DNA of 64,000 nt from Vibrio gazogenes (GTDB lineage Bacteria; Pseudomonadota; Gammaproteobacteria; Enterobacterales; Vibrionaceae). Each line of letters begins with the position of its first letter. Position 1 is the stretch's first letter. Both the position numbers and the translations under genes were made by a program. Below, piece after piece: positions 18,682-27,892 of the stretch. The notes beneath the pieces were generated by a model. It worked only from the letters and a program-made list of their open reading frames with translations, was not told where the DNA came from and did not search any database. The stretch is from contig NZ_CP092587.1 of NCBI RefSeq assembly GCF_023920225.1, forward strand, positions 2,790,001 through 2,854,000, in the 5' to 3' direction.

Positions 18682-20448
18682 ATGGCTGGGTATATTCCTC
18701 GAAATTTCATCAATGATTTACTCGCTCGACTGGATATCGTCGATGTTATCGACGCTCGCGTCAAACTTAAAAAAAAGGGAAAGAACTACAGCGCCTGCTG
18801 CCCTTTTCACAATGAAAAAACCCCGTCCTTCAGTGTCAGTCAAGACAAACAATTTTATCATTGCTTCGGCTGTGGTGTGCATGGGAATGCCATCGACTTC
18901 ATGATGGAATACGAACGTTTAGAGTTCGTCGAAGCCATTGAAGAACTTGCAGGCTCACTTGGATTAGAAGTCCCGAGAGAACAAGGCACAACCCCGTTCG
19001 ATGCCCAAAAATCACAGGCGCGTAAAGAACAAAAACGCACCTTGTATGATTTAATGGAACAGATTGCGCAGTTTTATCGCCATCAACTCAGACATCCAAG
19101 CAGCAAGGTGGCAATCGATTATTTAAAAAATCGCGGGCTATCTAAAGATATCGTCCAAAAATTCGGTATCGGCTATGTCGCTGATGAATGGGATCTGATC
19201 CATAAAAATTTCTCCCGCACGCCAGAATCAGAACAGATGCTCACCGCGGCAGGAATGCTGGTTGAGAATGACAACGGGCGTCGCTATGACCGTTTTCGTG
19301 GTCGGGTGATGTTTCCCATCCGGGATCGCCGTGGACGTGTGATTGGCTTCGGCGGTCGAGTTCTCGGGGACGGAACACCCAAATATCTCAATTCACCGGA
19401 AACCGATATTTTCCACAAAGGAAAAGAGTTATATGGTTTATACGAAGTCCTTCAGGCGCATCGTGAGCCCCCACAAATTCTGGTAACTGAAGGTTACATG
19501 GATGTCGTGGCACTGGCTCAGTATGGTGTTGACTATGCGGTTGCGTCTTTGGGGACATCCACAACCAACGACCATCTACAGGTACTTTTTCGACAAACCA
19601 ATGCTGTCATCTGTTGCTATGATGGCGATAATGCAGGACGACAAGCTGCGTGGCGAGCATTAGAGAATGCGCTCTCCCTACTCAGTGGTAATAAAACCCT
19701 GAAATTTATGTTCTTGCCGGACAAAGAAGATCCGGACTCATACATCCGCCAACGAGGTACAGAAGCATTCGAACATCAAGTTCAACAATCGATGTCTTTC
19801 TCTGATTTCCTGTTTCAGGGATTAATGTCGCGTGTGGTAGATAACAGTAGTCGGGAAGGCCGTTTTCGAGTCATCCATCTGGCCGAACCTTTAATCAATC
19901 AGGTTCAGGACGAGGCGCTAAAAATTTACCTATGGGAAGAATTGTCATTGCGCACCGGCCTCAGCGCAAATGCGATTCAATCGGCATTGAATAAAAAGCA
20001 AGTTTCGGAACACACACCGGCGATTCGCCCACAAGCGGAAATGAAGCGTACACCAATGAGAGAAGTTATCGCTTTGCTTCTGCAAAATCCGAGCTATGCT
20101 GATAGAATACCGGATCTTTCAAGTATCGCGACACTTGATATTCCCGGCTTGAGCTTATTTATTGAGGTCCTTGAAAAATGTCGAAATTACCCCAATGTAA
20201 CAACAGGTCAGCTACTTGAAAACTGGCGAGGCCATCGAAATGAACCTCTTCTATCACGTCTTGCTAGCTGGGATATCCCACTCGTAGAAGACAATCAAGA
20301 AGAAATATTTTTAGACTCACTGGATAAGATCATTACCCAGTGTGTTGAAAAACAAATTGAAAATCTGCAGGCAAAAGAGAGAAGCGTTGGTTTATCAGCT
20401 GACGAGAAAAGGGAACTACTAGCATTGATGCTAGATTTAAAAGCGTAA
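18682..20448 (+). CDS. dnaG: DNA primase DnaG
   Basis: A 588-residue primase that makes RNA primers at replication forks and interacts with DnaB. The N-terminal CHC2 zinc finger is intact (CPFHNEKTPSFSV and HCFGCGVHGNAIDF), followed by the RNA-polymerase core and Toprim domain (VTEGYMDVVAL, CYDGDNAGRQA, DKEDPDSY). The C-terminal region is a DnaB-binding helical domain. Length is normal. It lies between an attenuator-like hairpin and rpoD. Confidence 0.98.
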   Translation: MAGYIPRNFINDLLARLDIVDVIDARVKLKKKGKNYSACCPFHNEKTPSFSVSQDKQFYHCFGCGVHGNAIDFMMEYERLEFVEAIEELAGSLGLEVPREQGTTPFDAQKSQARKEQKRTLYDLMEQIAQFYRHQLRHPSSKVAIDYLKNRGLSKDIVQKFGIGYVADEWDLIHKNFSRTPESEQMLTAAGMLVENDNGRRYDRFRGRVMFPIRDRRGRVIGFGGRVLGDGTPKYLNSPETDIFHKGKELYGLYEVLQAHREPPQILVTEGYMDVVALAQYGVDYAVASLGTSTTNDHLQVLFRQTNAVICCYDGDNAGRQAAWRALENALSLLSGNKTLKFMFLPDKEDPDSYIRQRGTEAFEHQVQQSMSFSDFLFQGLMSRVVDNSSREGRFRVIHLAEPLINQVQDEALKIYLWEELSLRTGLSANAIQSALNKKQVSEHTPAIRPQAEMKRTPMREVIALLLQNPSYADRIPDLSSIATLDIPGLSLFIEVLEKCRNYPNVTTGQLLENWRGHRNEPLLSRLASWDIPLVEDNQEEIFLDSLDKIITQCVEKQIENLQAKERSVGLSADEKRELLALMLDLKA

Positions 20449-20546
20449 TCCCTTATTTATAGCCAACAAATGATTAATTTGTTAGAATACGTGGTTTGCA
20501 TTCTGCATACTAATTCCGCCACTAGAAATGAAGTTGGATACCGTCT

Positions 20547-22442
20547 ATGGATCAAAATCCGCAGTCACAGCTTAAATCACTTGTCCTCAAGGGCAAAGAA
20601 CAAGGCTATCTGACCTACGCTGAAGTCAATGACCACCTCCCTGCAGAAATTGTAGATTCTGAGCAGGTAGAAGACATTATTCAGATGATTAACGACATGG
20701 GTATCAAGGTAGTCGAAACTGCACCTGATGCTGATGATCTGGCACTGAATGATGATACGAACATTACGGATGAAGATGTTGCAGAAGCAGCCGCAGCAGC
20801 TCTCTCCAGTGTTGAAAGTGAAATTGGCCGTACGACAGACCCAGTCCGTATGTATATGCGTGAAATGGGAACTGTCGAGCTTCTCACTCGTGAAGGTGAA
20901 ATCGATATTGCAAAGCGCATTGAAGAAGGGATTAACCAAGTTCAAAGCGCTGTTGCCGAATATCCGGGAACCATCCCTTATATCCTTGAACAATTCGACA
21001 GAGTTGAAACTGAAGAGTTAAGACTCACCGATTTGATTTCAGGCTTTGTCGATCCAGATGCTGATGAAACAACATCACCGACAGCGACCCATATCGGTTC
21101 AGAACTGACGGGGTCGGATCTGGAAGACGAAGATATGCCTCTTGCATCAAAGGATAAAGATGATGAGGATGAGGAAGACGAAGAAAGTGGTGATAACACT
21201 AGTGATGACGATGATAGTGACGACGATGTCGGTATCGATCCTGAACTAGCACAAGAGAAGTTCAATAACCTTCGTAACAAATATCGTGATTACCAGTTAG
21301 CACTGAATGAATTCGGTGAGTCTAACAAACAAACGTCACAAGCATCTGAACTTGTTCTGGATGCCTTCCGTGAGTTTCGTCTGACGCCAAAACAGTTTGA
21401 TAATCTGGTTGAAACACTTCGTGGCTCAATGGATCGAGTCAAAACGCAAGAACGCTTAATCATGAAGCATGTGGTTGAACATGCCAAAATGCCGAAAAAA
21501 GCGTTTATTACTGCATTTACCGGTAATGAGTCTGACGAAAACTGGCTGGATACAATTTTATCATCCGACAAGCCTTATGTTGACAAGATTCGTAAGAGCG
21601 AAGAAGACATCCGCCGTTCGATCCAAAAACTTAAAGCCATTGAAGAAGAAACGTCTTTAAGTGTTGTGCGTATTAAAGATATCAGCCGTCGCATGTCAAT
21701 CGGTGAAGCGAAAGCACGTCGAGCCAAGAAAGAGATGGTTGAAGCGAACTTACGTCTGGTAATTTCAATTGCGAAAAAATACACCAACCGAGGCCTACAA
21801 TTCCTTGATTTGATTCAGGAAGGGAATATCGGTCTGATGAAAGCTGTTGATAAATTTGAATACCGTCGTGGTTACAAGTTCTCGACTTACGCAACATGGT
21901 GGATCCGTCAGGCGATCACTCGCTCGATTGCCGATCAGGCCCGGACGATTCGTATTCCGGTTCATATGATCGAAACAATCAACAAGCTGAATCGGATTTC
22001 TCGTCAAATGCTTCAGGAAATGGGGCGTGAGCCACTACCGGAAGAACTGGCAGAACGGATGCAAATGCCCGAAGACAAAATCCGTAAAGTGCTGAAAATC
22101 GCCAAAGAGCCAATCTCAATGGAGACACCAATCGGTGACGACGAAGATTCGCATCTGGGTGATTTCATTGAAGATACTACGCTGGATCTGCCAATTGACT
22201 CAGCAACCGCGACCAGCTTAAAAGCTGCGACACGTGATGTTCTGGCTGGCCTGACGCCTCGTGAAGCCAAAGTGCTTCGGATGCGTTTTGGTATCGACAT
22301 GAACACTGACCACACCCTTGAAGAAGTGGGCAAACAGTTTGATGTAACCCGTGAACGGATTCGTCAAATCGAAGCCAAAGCACTACGCAAATTACGACAC
22401 CCAAGTCGTTCAGAAACGCTGCGTAGCTTCTTGGATGAGTAG
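20547..22442 (+). CDS. rpoD: RNA polymerase sigma factor RpoD (sigma-70)
   Basis: A 631-residue primary sigma factor. Region 1.1 is at the N-terminus ([20 protein letters not shown]), region 1.2 is [20 protein letters not shown], and regions 2.1-2.4 include [20 protein letters not shown]. Region 3 and the region 4.2 HTH ([20 protein letters not shown]) follow. The non-conserved region (about residues 130-370) holds a strongly acidic tract near 200-230 ([18 protein letters not shown]), a normal but variable feature. A perfect terminator follows the stop. Confidence 0.99.
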   Translation: MDQNPQSQLKSLVLKGKEQGYLTYAEVNDHLPAEIVDSEQVEDIIQMINDMGIKVVETAPDADDLALNDDTNITDEDVAEAAAAALSSVESEIGRTTDPVRMYMREMGTVELLTREGEIDIAKRIEEGINQVQSAVAEYPGTIPYILEQFDRVETEELRLTDLISGFVDPDADETTSPTATHIGSELTGSDLEDEDMPLASKDKDDEDEEDEESGDNTSDDDDSDDDVGIDPELAQEKFNNLRNKYRDYQLALNEFGESNKQTSQASELVLDAFREFRLTPKQFDNLVETLRGSMDRVKTQERLIMKHVVEHAKMPKKAFITAFTGNESDENWLDTILSSDKPYVDKIRKSEEDIRRSIQKLKAIEEETSLSVVRIKDISRRMSIGEAKARRAKKEMVEANLRLVISIAKKYTNRGLQFLDLIQEGNIGLMKAVDKFEYRRGYKFSTYATWWIRQAITRSIADQARTIRIPVHMIETINKLNRISRQMLQEMGREPLPEELAERMQMPEDKIRKVLKIAKEPISMETPIGDDEDSHLGDFIEDTTLDLPIDSATATSLKAATRDVLAGLTPREAKVLRMRFGIDMNTDHTLEEVGKQFDVTRERIRQIEAKALRKLRHPSRSETLRSFLDE

Positions 22443-22462
22443 ACTGTTCAGATTCAATGAAC

Positions 22463-22490
22463 AAAAGGTGAGCAAATGCTCACCTTTTTT
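22463..22490 (+). terminator. rpoD terminator
   Basis: An 11-bp perfect stem, AAAAGGTGAGC (22463-22473) with GCTCACCTTTT (22478-22488), a 4-base loop and a T-run. This is a textbook intrinsic terminator. Confidence 0.95.
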
Positions 22491-22586
22491 ATGCGCTATG
22501 ATTTAAGTGAATAAAATATAAGCATATTTAGTCACCATTGAGGCTAGACAGCATAGGACGTATCCCCTATAATCGTCCGTCTTAAG

Positions 22587-22663
22587 GGGCCTTTAGCTCA
22601 GTTGGTTAGAGCATCCGACTCATAATCGGCAGGTCCTGGGTTCAAGTCCCGGAAGGCCCACCA
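22587..22663 (+). tRNA. tRNA with CAT anticodon, probably tRNA-Ile2 (lysidine type)
   Basis: A 77-nt cloverleaf: acceptor GGGCCTT/AAGGCCC, D-arm GCTC-GAGC, anticodon loop CTCATAA, T-arm CTGGG/CCCGG with loop TTCAAGT, and encoded CCA. The anticodon-stem core CGACTCATAATCG and the TTCAAGT loop match E. coli ileX (Ile2, decoded AUA after TilS lysidinylation), not elongator tRNA-Met. In E. coli, ileX also lies downstream of rpoD. In V. cholerae the equivalent gene is usually annotated as tRNA-Met and is the VSP-II insertion site. Base pair 27-43 is a mismatch (T-C). Confidence 0.95.
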
Positions 22664-22669
22664 AATATC

Positions 22670-22703
22670 AAGGACTTAGGTGATTTTCATCTAAGTCCTT
22701 TTT
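22670..22703 (+). terminator. tRNA transcript terminator
   Basis: AAGGACTTAG (22670-22679) pairs perfectly with CTAAGTCCTT (22691-22700), followed by TTT. It starts six bases after the tRNA CCA. Confidence 0.9.
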
Positions 22704-22714
22704 CTTTGTTTTCT

Positions 22715-22764
22715 ATTTATAGCATATTTATAGCAAAATTATTTATAGCACCACTGCTATAAAT
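22715..22764. repeat. Iteron-like cluster of ATTTATAGCA repeats
   Basis: Three direct copies of ATTTATAGCA are at 22715-22724, 22726-22735 and 22741-22750. One inverted copy (TGCTATAAAT) is at 22755-22764, so the last two form a palindrome with a 4-base spacer. A further partial GCTATA lies at 22770. They sit directly beyond the tRNA terminator. They could be recombinase arm sites, replication iterons or repressor sites of an integrated element. Confidence 0.75.
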
Positions 22765-22796
22765 CCGGCTGCTATATTCGGTTCCCGGATAAGAAA

Positions 22797-22820
22797 AAAG
22801 GCCGGAGTATTCCGACCTTT
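22797..22820 (-). terminator. Leftward terminator for the 62-aa gene
   Basis: On the minus strand, AAAGGTCGGA pairs with TCCGGCCTTT around a 4-base loop and is followed by a T-run. One G-U-type mismatch is in the stem. Confidence 0.8.
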
Positions 22821-22858
22821 ACAACAAGTTACAATCATCAAATGGTTCACTGAATTCT

Positions 22859-23047
22859 CTACTTCATCCGCATCAATGCAACCTCTAATTTGTTCTGAAT
22901 CGGCTGTAGCAGGAAAAACAACGATTCCCCGCTTAAATGTTCCATAGAACCTTTCTGAGCGATTGCCAAGGCCGACAATCCTAAAACAATTTCGTGAGCT
23001 TCATGAATGAGATCGGAAGGGTCTTTAGATGAATCACAATGACACAT
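22859..23047 (-). CDS. Small hypothetical protein (62 aa), island-borne
   Basis: I do not recognise the family. The 62-residue product begins MCHCDSSKDP and contains an amphipathic helix (HEAHEIVLGLSALAIAQKG) and a second helix (LFFLLQPIQNKLEVALMRM), the look of a small prophage or island regulator. Support for a real gene is a GGAG ribosome binding site 8 bases before the ATG and a proper intrinsic terminator about 40 bases past the stop. It is encoded on the strand opposite to the tRNA and downstream of the effector-like operon. Confidence 0.6.
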   Translation of the reverse strand: MCHCDSSKDPSDLIHEAHEIVLGLSALAIAQKGSMEHLSGESLFFLLQPIQNKLEVALMRMK

Positions 23048-23095
23048 GATGAATTCTCCATGCGCCTTTTGGTTATCTCGGGGTTCCTAAGCTCG

Positions 23096-23115
23096 GCACT
23101 GGATTTTGCCAGTAC
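23096..23115. repeat. Short hairpin between the 62-aa gene and the 115-aa membrane gene
   Basis: GCACTGG (23096-23102) pairs with CCAGTAC (23109-23115) with one G-U-type mismatch and a 6-base loop. It lies in the leader of the 62-aa gene and may act in its transcript. Confidence 0.4.
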
Positions 23116-23172
23116 ACGGGTAGATGAGTTCTGTTGGAGGGAGGTGTCAAATGATGTTTGTATGGACTGAAA

Positions 23173-23520
23173 TCAAAGAAAACGTTCAGCAATAACAGAA
23201 AGCCAAAAGATAAAGAAACTGTAGAAACAGGCCGAGTTCAGGGCCATCAAAACCCGAAAACCTTTAGATGTTGTCGTCATCCGGTGATAAATGAACGGAT
23301 ACGCAACACAATAACGATTAAAACGCCCACCTATGGCAAAAAATGTCATGTGAAAAGGCTTTTCATAGACTTCATTAACATCTTTCGCCAACTGCTCATC
23401 TATAAACAGAATACGCTTTGAATTACCTAATGAAATACTGATAGATTGAATTCCCAAAGGAACAATCCAGACTATAAAAAAACCGCCCGAAATCAGTTGT
23501 ATCCAGTCAATGAGATTCAC
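23173..23520 (-). CDS. Small membrane protein, putative immunity partner
   Basis: A 115-residue protein with two hydrophobic segments (about 7-27, SGGFFIVWIVPLGIQSI, and about 92-112, ALNSACFYSFFIFWLSVIAERF) and a basic cytosolic loop between them. The GTG start overlaps by one base the stop codon (TAG, 23520-23522) of the upstream large gene in its restored frame, a coupling typical of toxin-immunity pairs. I do not recognise the family. Its small size, membrane topology and coupling to a glycine-rich membrane-inserting protein suggest an immunity function, which is inference only. Another possibility is an accessory membrane protein of the same element. Confidence 0.6.
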   Translation of the reverse strand: MNLIDWIQLISGGFFIVWIVPLGIQSISISLGNSKRILFIDEQLAKDVNEVYEKPFHMTFFAIGGRFNRYCVAYPFIYHRMTTTSKGFRVLMALNSACFYSFFIFWLSVIAERFL

Positions 23521-23568
23521 TATTCGAGTCCTTCCATCATTTTTTCATAAATAATATCAACTGTAGCT

Positions 23569-24990
23569 TTACCTGCCATAGATCCAAATGTACCGCCAAT
23601 GAATCCCCCAGACGCCAGCAATCCATCCAGAGAAAAAGCCTACAACTTCCCTTGCAGTTGTTTTACCACACTCCCCTCTACCATCGACTGAACAAGCATC
23701 GTAAATATTATTTACTCCACTAGCTGCTGCTAATCCAAGGCCTAAATAACCAACACCTCTAGCCCCCCAAACACCAACTGAAATATTGGCAATTCGTTTG
23801 CCAAGGTTCGGGACGACGCCACTCTTAATAATGTCATCCGCATTATGAATTACAGATTTGGTAGAAAGCCTGAGTGATTTTTTTACCTGCCGAAAAGCTG
23901 GGATGTTTATAGCGCGGCTTGAAAAGCGGGTAAATGACTGGTCCAGTTTATTGAGCAGTGCCGCACGCTCGGCAACAAAAGAACCATAATTAATCCCACC
24001 TGTACGACTTGCCATAGCCACTTGGGTTACATAAAGAGAATTTATTTCCTGAATGATACTACCGACATGCTTTAAGTGACTTTCAATCCCCGTCGCAACG
24101 GCACTAACACCGACTGATGCATAAGCATATTGATCCGAAGGTAAGCCGTTATCCCGGATATATTTCAAACCGTTCGAAGCATAATAGTCTAATAATTCAA
24201 AATGGCGGTAAACAGTTGCGACCTCTTCATCACTAAGCTTCGCTAATTCGGTACTAGCTGCTTGCGCCTCTTCCTGTAACTCAGTAAGCGACTGCTTCTC
24301 TTTATCGGTCGTAGGCTCCGTGGTTGGTAATATAACAATTTCGCCCTGACAAACAGGTTCATTCAGATGAGTATTATACTTTTTGACTAATTGCTTTTGT
24401 GTCGTGGCCGTGTCAGAAGTGAACAGACTTGTCCACAAATCTTGCTGAGATTGAGTTGATTCGACCTGCATCCATCCCAGAGAAAATTGCTGTTCCTGTG
24501 CCTTTTCCTGAGCTTTTCTTTCCTGAAGCATCGCCCACGTTTTTTCACTATTGAGATGGTTCTCCTGACATTGCTTCTCATAACGCTCTTTCAGGAATAA
24601 TTTCACGGGTTCAGGCTCAATGTAAGGCTCGGTATAAACCAACGCATTGACACTCCCTGAATAGAATGAACCGACCCCATGATTCACCAATCCCGCTCTC
24701 TCGGTATAGGCTTTATGGGCCAGAGAATCGAGATTGGATTCAACCACAGGATTGACCCGCCAGTATAGATTGCCCCATTCATCCCGATCCCGGATTAGCA
24801 AAGGAACAGACGGAACATCAGTAAGCAACACCTGATGCCCGATGCGGAGCTGTTCAAGAAAGGCTGGAAAGGATATCCCGAAGGGAATTACAGATTTCAC
24901 ATCGGACTCACGCAGGAACATGAAATCCCCTTCAACCTGAGTGAACTCATAAGCCATCAGGTTGTAAACTTGAATGGTTCGGTAACTCAT
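23569..24990 (-). CDS. Putative membrane-disrupting effector/toxin, 3' frameshift
   Basis: The frame as it stands gives 473 residues. The N-terminal half is soluble. Residues about 245-275 contain PVCQGEIVILPTTEPTT followed by a Glu/Ala-rich coiled coil. The C-terminal third has basic helices and then glycine-rich hydrophobic stretches (GARGVGYLGLGLAAASGVNNI, VVGFFSGWIAGVWG) around a Cys pair. At a run of five G (complement of 23605-23609) the frame goes off. Removing one G continues with GFIGGTFGSMAGK...EKMMEGLE and stops at 23520-23522, overlapping the next gene. The layout resembles pore-forming T6SS-type effectors with a membrane immunity protein. Start: ATG 24990 has no ribosome binding site; ATG 24921, after AAGGGG, is a better candidate. 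No VgrG, PAAR or Hcp is nearby. Confidence 0.6.
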   Translation of the reverse strand: MSYRTIQVYNLMAYEFTQVEGDFMFLRESDVKSVIPFGISFPAFLEQLRIGHQVLLTDVPSVPLLIRDRDEWGNLYWRVNPVVESNLDSLAHKAYTERAGLVNHGVGSFYSGSVNALVYTEPYIEPEPVKLFLKERYEKQCQENHLNSEKTWAMLQERKAQEKAQEQQFSLGWMQVESTQSQQDLWTSLFTSDTATTQKQLVKKYNTHLNEPVCQGEIVILPTTEPTTDKEKQSLTELQEEAQAASTELAKLSDEEVATVYRHFELLDYYASNGLKYIRDNGLPSDQYAYASVGVSAVATGIESHLKHVGSIIQEINSLYVTQVAMASRTGGINYGSFVAERAALLNKLDQSFTRFSSRAINIPAFRQVKKSLRLSTKSVIHNADDIIKSGVVPNLGKRIANISVGVWGARGVGYLGLGLAAASGVNNIYDACSVDGRGECGKTTAREVVGFFSGWIAGVWGIHWRYIWIYGR

Positions 24991-25375
24991 TAACGTTGTT
25001 TGTGTTTGTGGATTTTTTATTAAAATGAGCGCGTATTATACAGTGGTGGTAAGAGAGATGCAGTTGTAGATATGAAACTAGGGAATTAATTTGATTTTGG
25101 TTCCATCTTGGGAGCATTCTTTTGTCCATAGAGTCAGTACAACTTAGCTGACTCATTTATGGACAGAAACATTTCAATGCTATACTCCTAAAATTTTTAT
25201 TAGGATTATAAAAATTATTTAAATCCTTATACGTTTATTAATGGTTCTATCATTAACCCATTTTCAAGCAAGCAACTGATTACAACAATATTAATTTAAA
25301 CTCATATCTTATATCCCCCTTATAAAAACAGTCTTACATGAAAATTATCGGACACCACAGAGTACTGTCGTTCAA
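24991..25375. other. AT-rich gap upstream of the effector-like gene
   Basis: There are 385 bases with no credible gene. It contains the promoter region for the leftward effector-like gene and the 3' flank of the lipoprotein gene. Composition falls well below the core genome in GC, typical of horizontally acquired DNA. No hairpin terminator with a T-run is evident for the lipoprotein gene. Confidence 0.6.
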
Positions 25376-26500
25376 TCAGAATTTATTTTTGCTAGGGCAT
25401 ATTTTTTTCCACTCAATACTATTTTCTTTCGATAACTCTGAAACAATTGCATTTACTAAGGTAACATTTCCAGGAATTGGTAAATACATACCAACAATCC
25501 GAGGTCGAGCAGCTAAATTAGCTTGATATAGCATAGACTTGATTTGAGCAATTGATACAATAGCATTTTGAGCTGTGGTCCTATTTAACTCACTTTGAAT
25601 TGGTAGTGCTGATGAAACAGATTCACCATTTATACCCAGAGTTTGAATTATTAAATCTCCGTTAAGAGCATTAGACTCAGCCTCCATACCAATGACGCCT
25701 AATCCAGATATGTTTGCATTCGTCTTAATAACATTCACATTGGCTGTAACTCTTAAACCTATTCCCACATAGATGGGTATATCCAGTGTAACTTTAGGAA
25801 TAACTCGATTGTTTACGAAACTTTCTTCCGTTTTAGATGTACTATCTGTTGGTTTACAAGCCTCATTATCTGCATTTGTTACACAAGGTAGCGTAAGCTT
25901 GGTTGCTATTGAATAATTAAATTTCGGATTTGTGACAGCGTACGCTGATGCATTCTCATTACTTGAAACACTTTTTCCTGTTTTCAAACTAGTAGACTTC
26001 CGAGTTCCTGCACTAGCTATGTCAATTGTTTTTGTGACATTATAAACAACAGAAGTCAAATCATAATCCCTACTATTCAAAGTTCCTAAAGGATTAACAT
26101 ATTCTTCTTTATTTGTAGTTTTTGATCTTGCCAATTTACTAATAGTAACTGGAACACTTACTACATCCGACATAATATAGTCTACTATAACTCGGTAGCT
26201 ACCAGTACTAACACCAGCTTTACTGGAACCATACGTTATATTACCATCAGCATCAAAACTTTGGATCGACATTCTAACTGCATTATCTGGGAGAGCACTA
26301 ACTAATTTTTTATCAGTATCATTTGAATTACAGCTAGGGTCATTACTATCGATTTTTATAGGTAATGGTTCTAATGGAATATATGTATAGCCTGAATTTT
26401 TTTCCGCTTCTGTTCGGAGGTTCTTGATACTACTGCATCCAACTAAAATATAAAACACAGCTAAAAACACAATAATATTTTTTACATTTGTTTTTTTCAT
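25376..26500 (-). CDS. AT-rich lipoprotein of unknown function
   Basis: A 374-residue protein from ATG 26500 (MKKTNVKN). A further in-frame ATG 15 bases upstream is less likely. It has a signal peptide with lipobox LVGC, so it should be lipid-anchored in the envelope. The mature part is Ser/Thr/Asn-rich and beta-rich: VRMSIQSFDADGNITYG, TVDIPIYVGIGLRVTANVNV-like strands and a GLGVIGMEAESNALNGD block. It has two cysteines in VTNADNEACKPTD-type segments. I do not recognise the family. Codon use is strikingly AT-rich compared with rpoD or dnaG, indicating recent transfer. Neighbours are toxin-like genes and Rep remnants. Confidence 0.7.
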   Translation of the reverse strand: MKKTNVKNIIVFLAVFYILVGCSSIKNLRTEAEKNSGYTYIPLEPLPIKIDSNDPSCNSNDTDKKLVSALPDNAVRMSIQSFDADGNITYGSSKAGVSTGSYRVIVDYIMSDVVSVPVTISKLARSKTTNKEEYVNPLGTLNSRDYDLTSVVYNVTKTIDIASAGTRKSTSLKTGKSVSSNENASAYAVTNPKFNYSIATKLTLPCVTNADNEACKPTDSTSKTEESFVNNRVIPKVTLDIPIYVGIGLRVTANVNVIKTNANISGLGVIGMEAESNALNGDLIIQTLGINGESVSSALPIQSELNRTTAQNAIVSIAQIKSMLYQANLAARPRIVGMYLPIPGNVTLVNAIVSELSKENSIEWKKICPSKNKF

Positions 26501-26570
26501 AAAAAAACCATACATTGCATTTAAAATATCAATAATTTAAATGACAAAGCCTTTTTATCCGATAACGTTT

Positions 26571-27842
26571 TCCTAAAAATACACTTATTCACAGAACTCC
26601 AAGTTAAAAGATGTCGCGAGCTGAGATTCAATCCGCCACGCAAAAACACGGGTGATGAATTCACGTCCGGCAGTCATCACCCCTTTTAACACTCTTATGA
26701 GTTCATTTTCACAGTATAGACTGGTTTTCACCGCTCCGGTGTCTTGGTCGATGGAAAGTTCATAGTAAGGTTTGAATACCTGCGCTTTACGTTCACAGAA
26801 CACACCGCCCATTTGCAGCGTGTAAGTCTTCCAGTCGCCTTTGTCGGCAGCTTCGATGATTGTTTTGGCTCTTTCCGGTAAATCCATGATGTCCTTTAAT
26901 CTGCGCAGCTCTCGCCAGACGGTAACGGAACAGCCGCCCAGTTGCTGAAACTGACGAATCCTCCAACAAGCCGCCCATGCATCCACTCTGGCCGCAGCTT
27001 CTAACGGGTCTTCGCCATAGATACCACATTCGAGGTTTTCACCGTCGATATTTTTAGAGATGTATTTGGCAATGTATCCGGTCGCTGAGCCTTCGTTCGG
27101 GTCGATTTTCACTTCGGTAAAGCGGTGCTTGTCGGCTCCGGCTTCATCACCGTCTTCTCTCAGGACATAGTCACGCATGACATCAACCATCTTTTGATAT
27201 TGATGCTTTTCGACAAATAACAGTAAGTGCCAGTGCGGTGTACCGTCGTGTTGTGGCTCCGCCACCCGGAAGCCATAGAAGCGGATATTCAGGCGGTTGA
27301 GTTTCGCCCGGATTAACTGCCACAGGTTATTGAGATAAGCTTGCCCGTCGAACGGGGTGAAGCCCTGCCATTTGGGATTGATATCGCCAGATTTGGAATA
27401 ACTGCGGTGATATTTTGACGGACAGGTAATGGTAAGAAAAGCGGCTTCATGGCCGGAGTCCTGCGCTAATTCTTCAAAGCCTCTGGCCCGAAGCATCAAT
27501 TCGCCCTTTCTGATTTTCGGGTCAGCCACACCTTTTTGTGACAGTTCCAGCAAAGAAAATCGCTGTCCCAGATTATTGACAGCAAAGGTATTGGAGAGAT
27601 ATTCATGTTGATAGGCTTTTTGTCTGATGCGGGCTTTCAGCGTCAGACGAGAACAATACAGACTGGTTTTCTTGTTGACCTGATTGAGATGATGCAGCAC
27701 CGTTTCAATATTGCGTCTGAGCGATTTTCTCAGCTTACGCAGCCACCATTTTGCATCACCGTAGCGACCCATTTCACCATTGAGGAAATAGGTTTCTGTG
27801 GGAGTAATGCCTTGCTGACGGATAAAGCCGCGAACGGTTTCA
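26571..27842. repeat. 1.27-kb direct repeat, copy 1 (Rep fragment)
   Basis: This segment aligns with 29938-31209 at a constant offset of 3367 bases and without net gaps. The shared block runs from about 14 bases past the rep stop codon to the codons for ETVRGF. On both sides the sequence diverges abruptly. The copies differ at scattered positions, mostly silent. Confidence 0.85.
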
Positions 27843-27892
27843 AGGGCAAGTGCATCATTGATAAATTGACGACGCAAAGCAAAATACAGCAT
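26585..27892 (-). pseudogene. P2-type HUH replication endonuclease (gpA/Rep), 5'-truncated, copy 1
   Basis: 435 codons of a rolling-circle replication initiator of the phage P2 gpA type (as in P2 and vibrio phages such as K139). It has the metal-binding HUH motif within GTPHWHLLLF and the paired catalytic tyrosines in YIAKYISK. Family proteins are about 750-800 residues, so a large part of the N-terminus is missing. The frame begins at an internal ATG right after a stop. No other phage replication, capsid or integrase gene is present, so this is a relic. It ends LEFCE, then TAA. A complete catalytic centre remains, so some nicking activity cannot be excluded. Confidence 0.85.

Noticed and set aside
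20978..21280. 100-codon minus-strand frame inside rpoD
   Set aside because: Ser-rich translation is the antisense of the acidic GAT/GAA tract of sigma-70.
22463..22703. Possible CRISPR or small repeat array after rpoD
   Set aside because: The hairpins are two ordinary intrinsic terminators around a tRNA; there is no spacer-repeat periodicity here or elsewhere in the window.
23158..23421. 87-codon plus-strand frame in the island
   Set aside because: Antisense to the two-TM partner gene, which is supported by stop/start overlap with its upstream gene.
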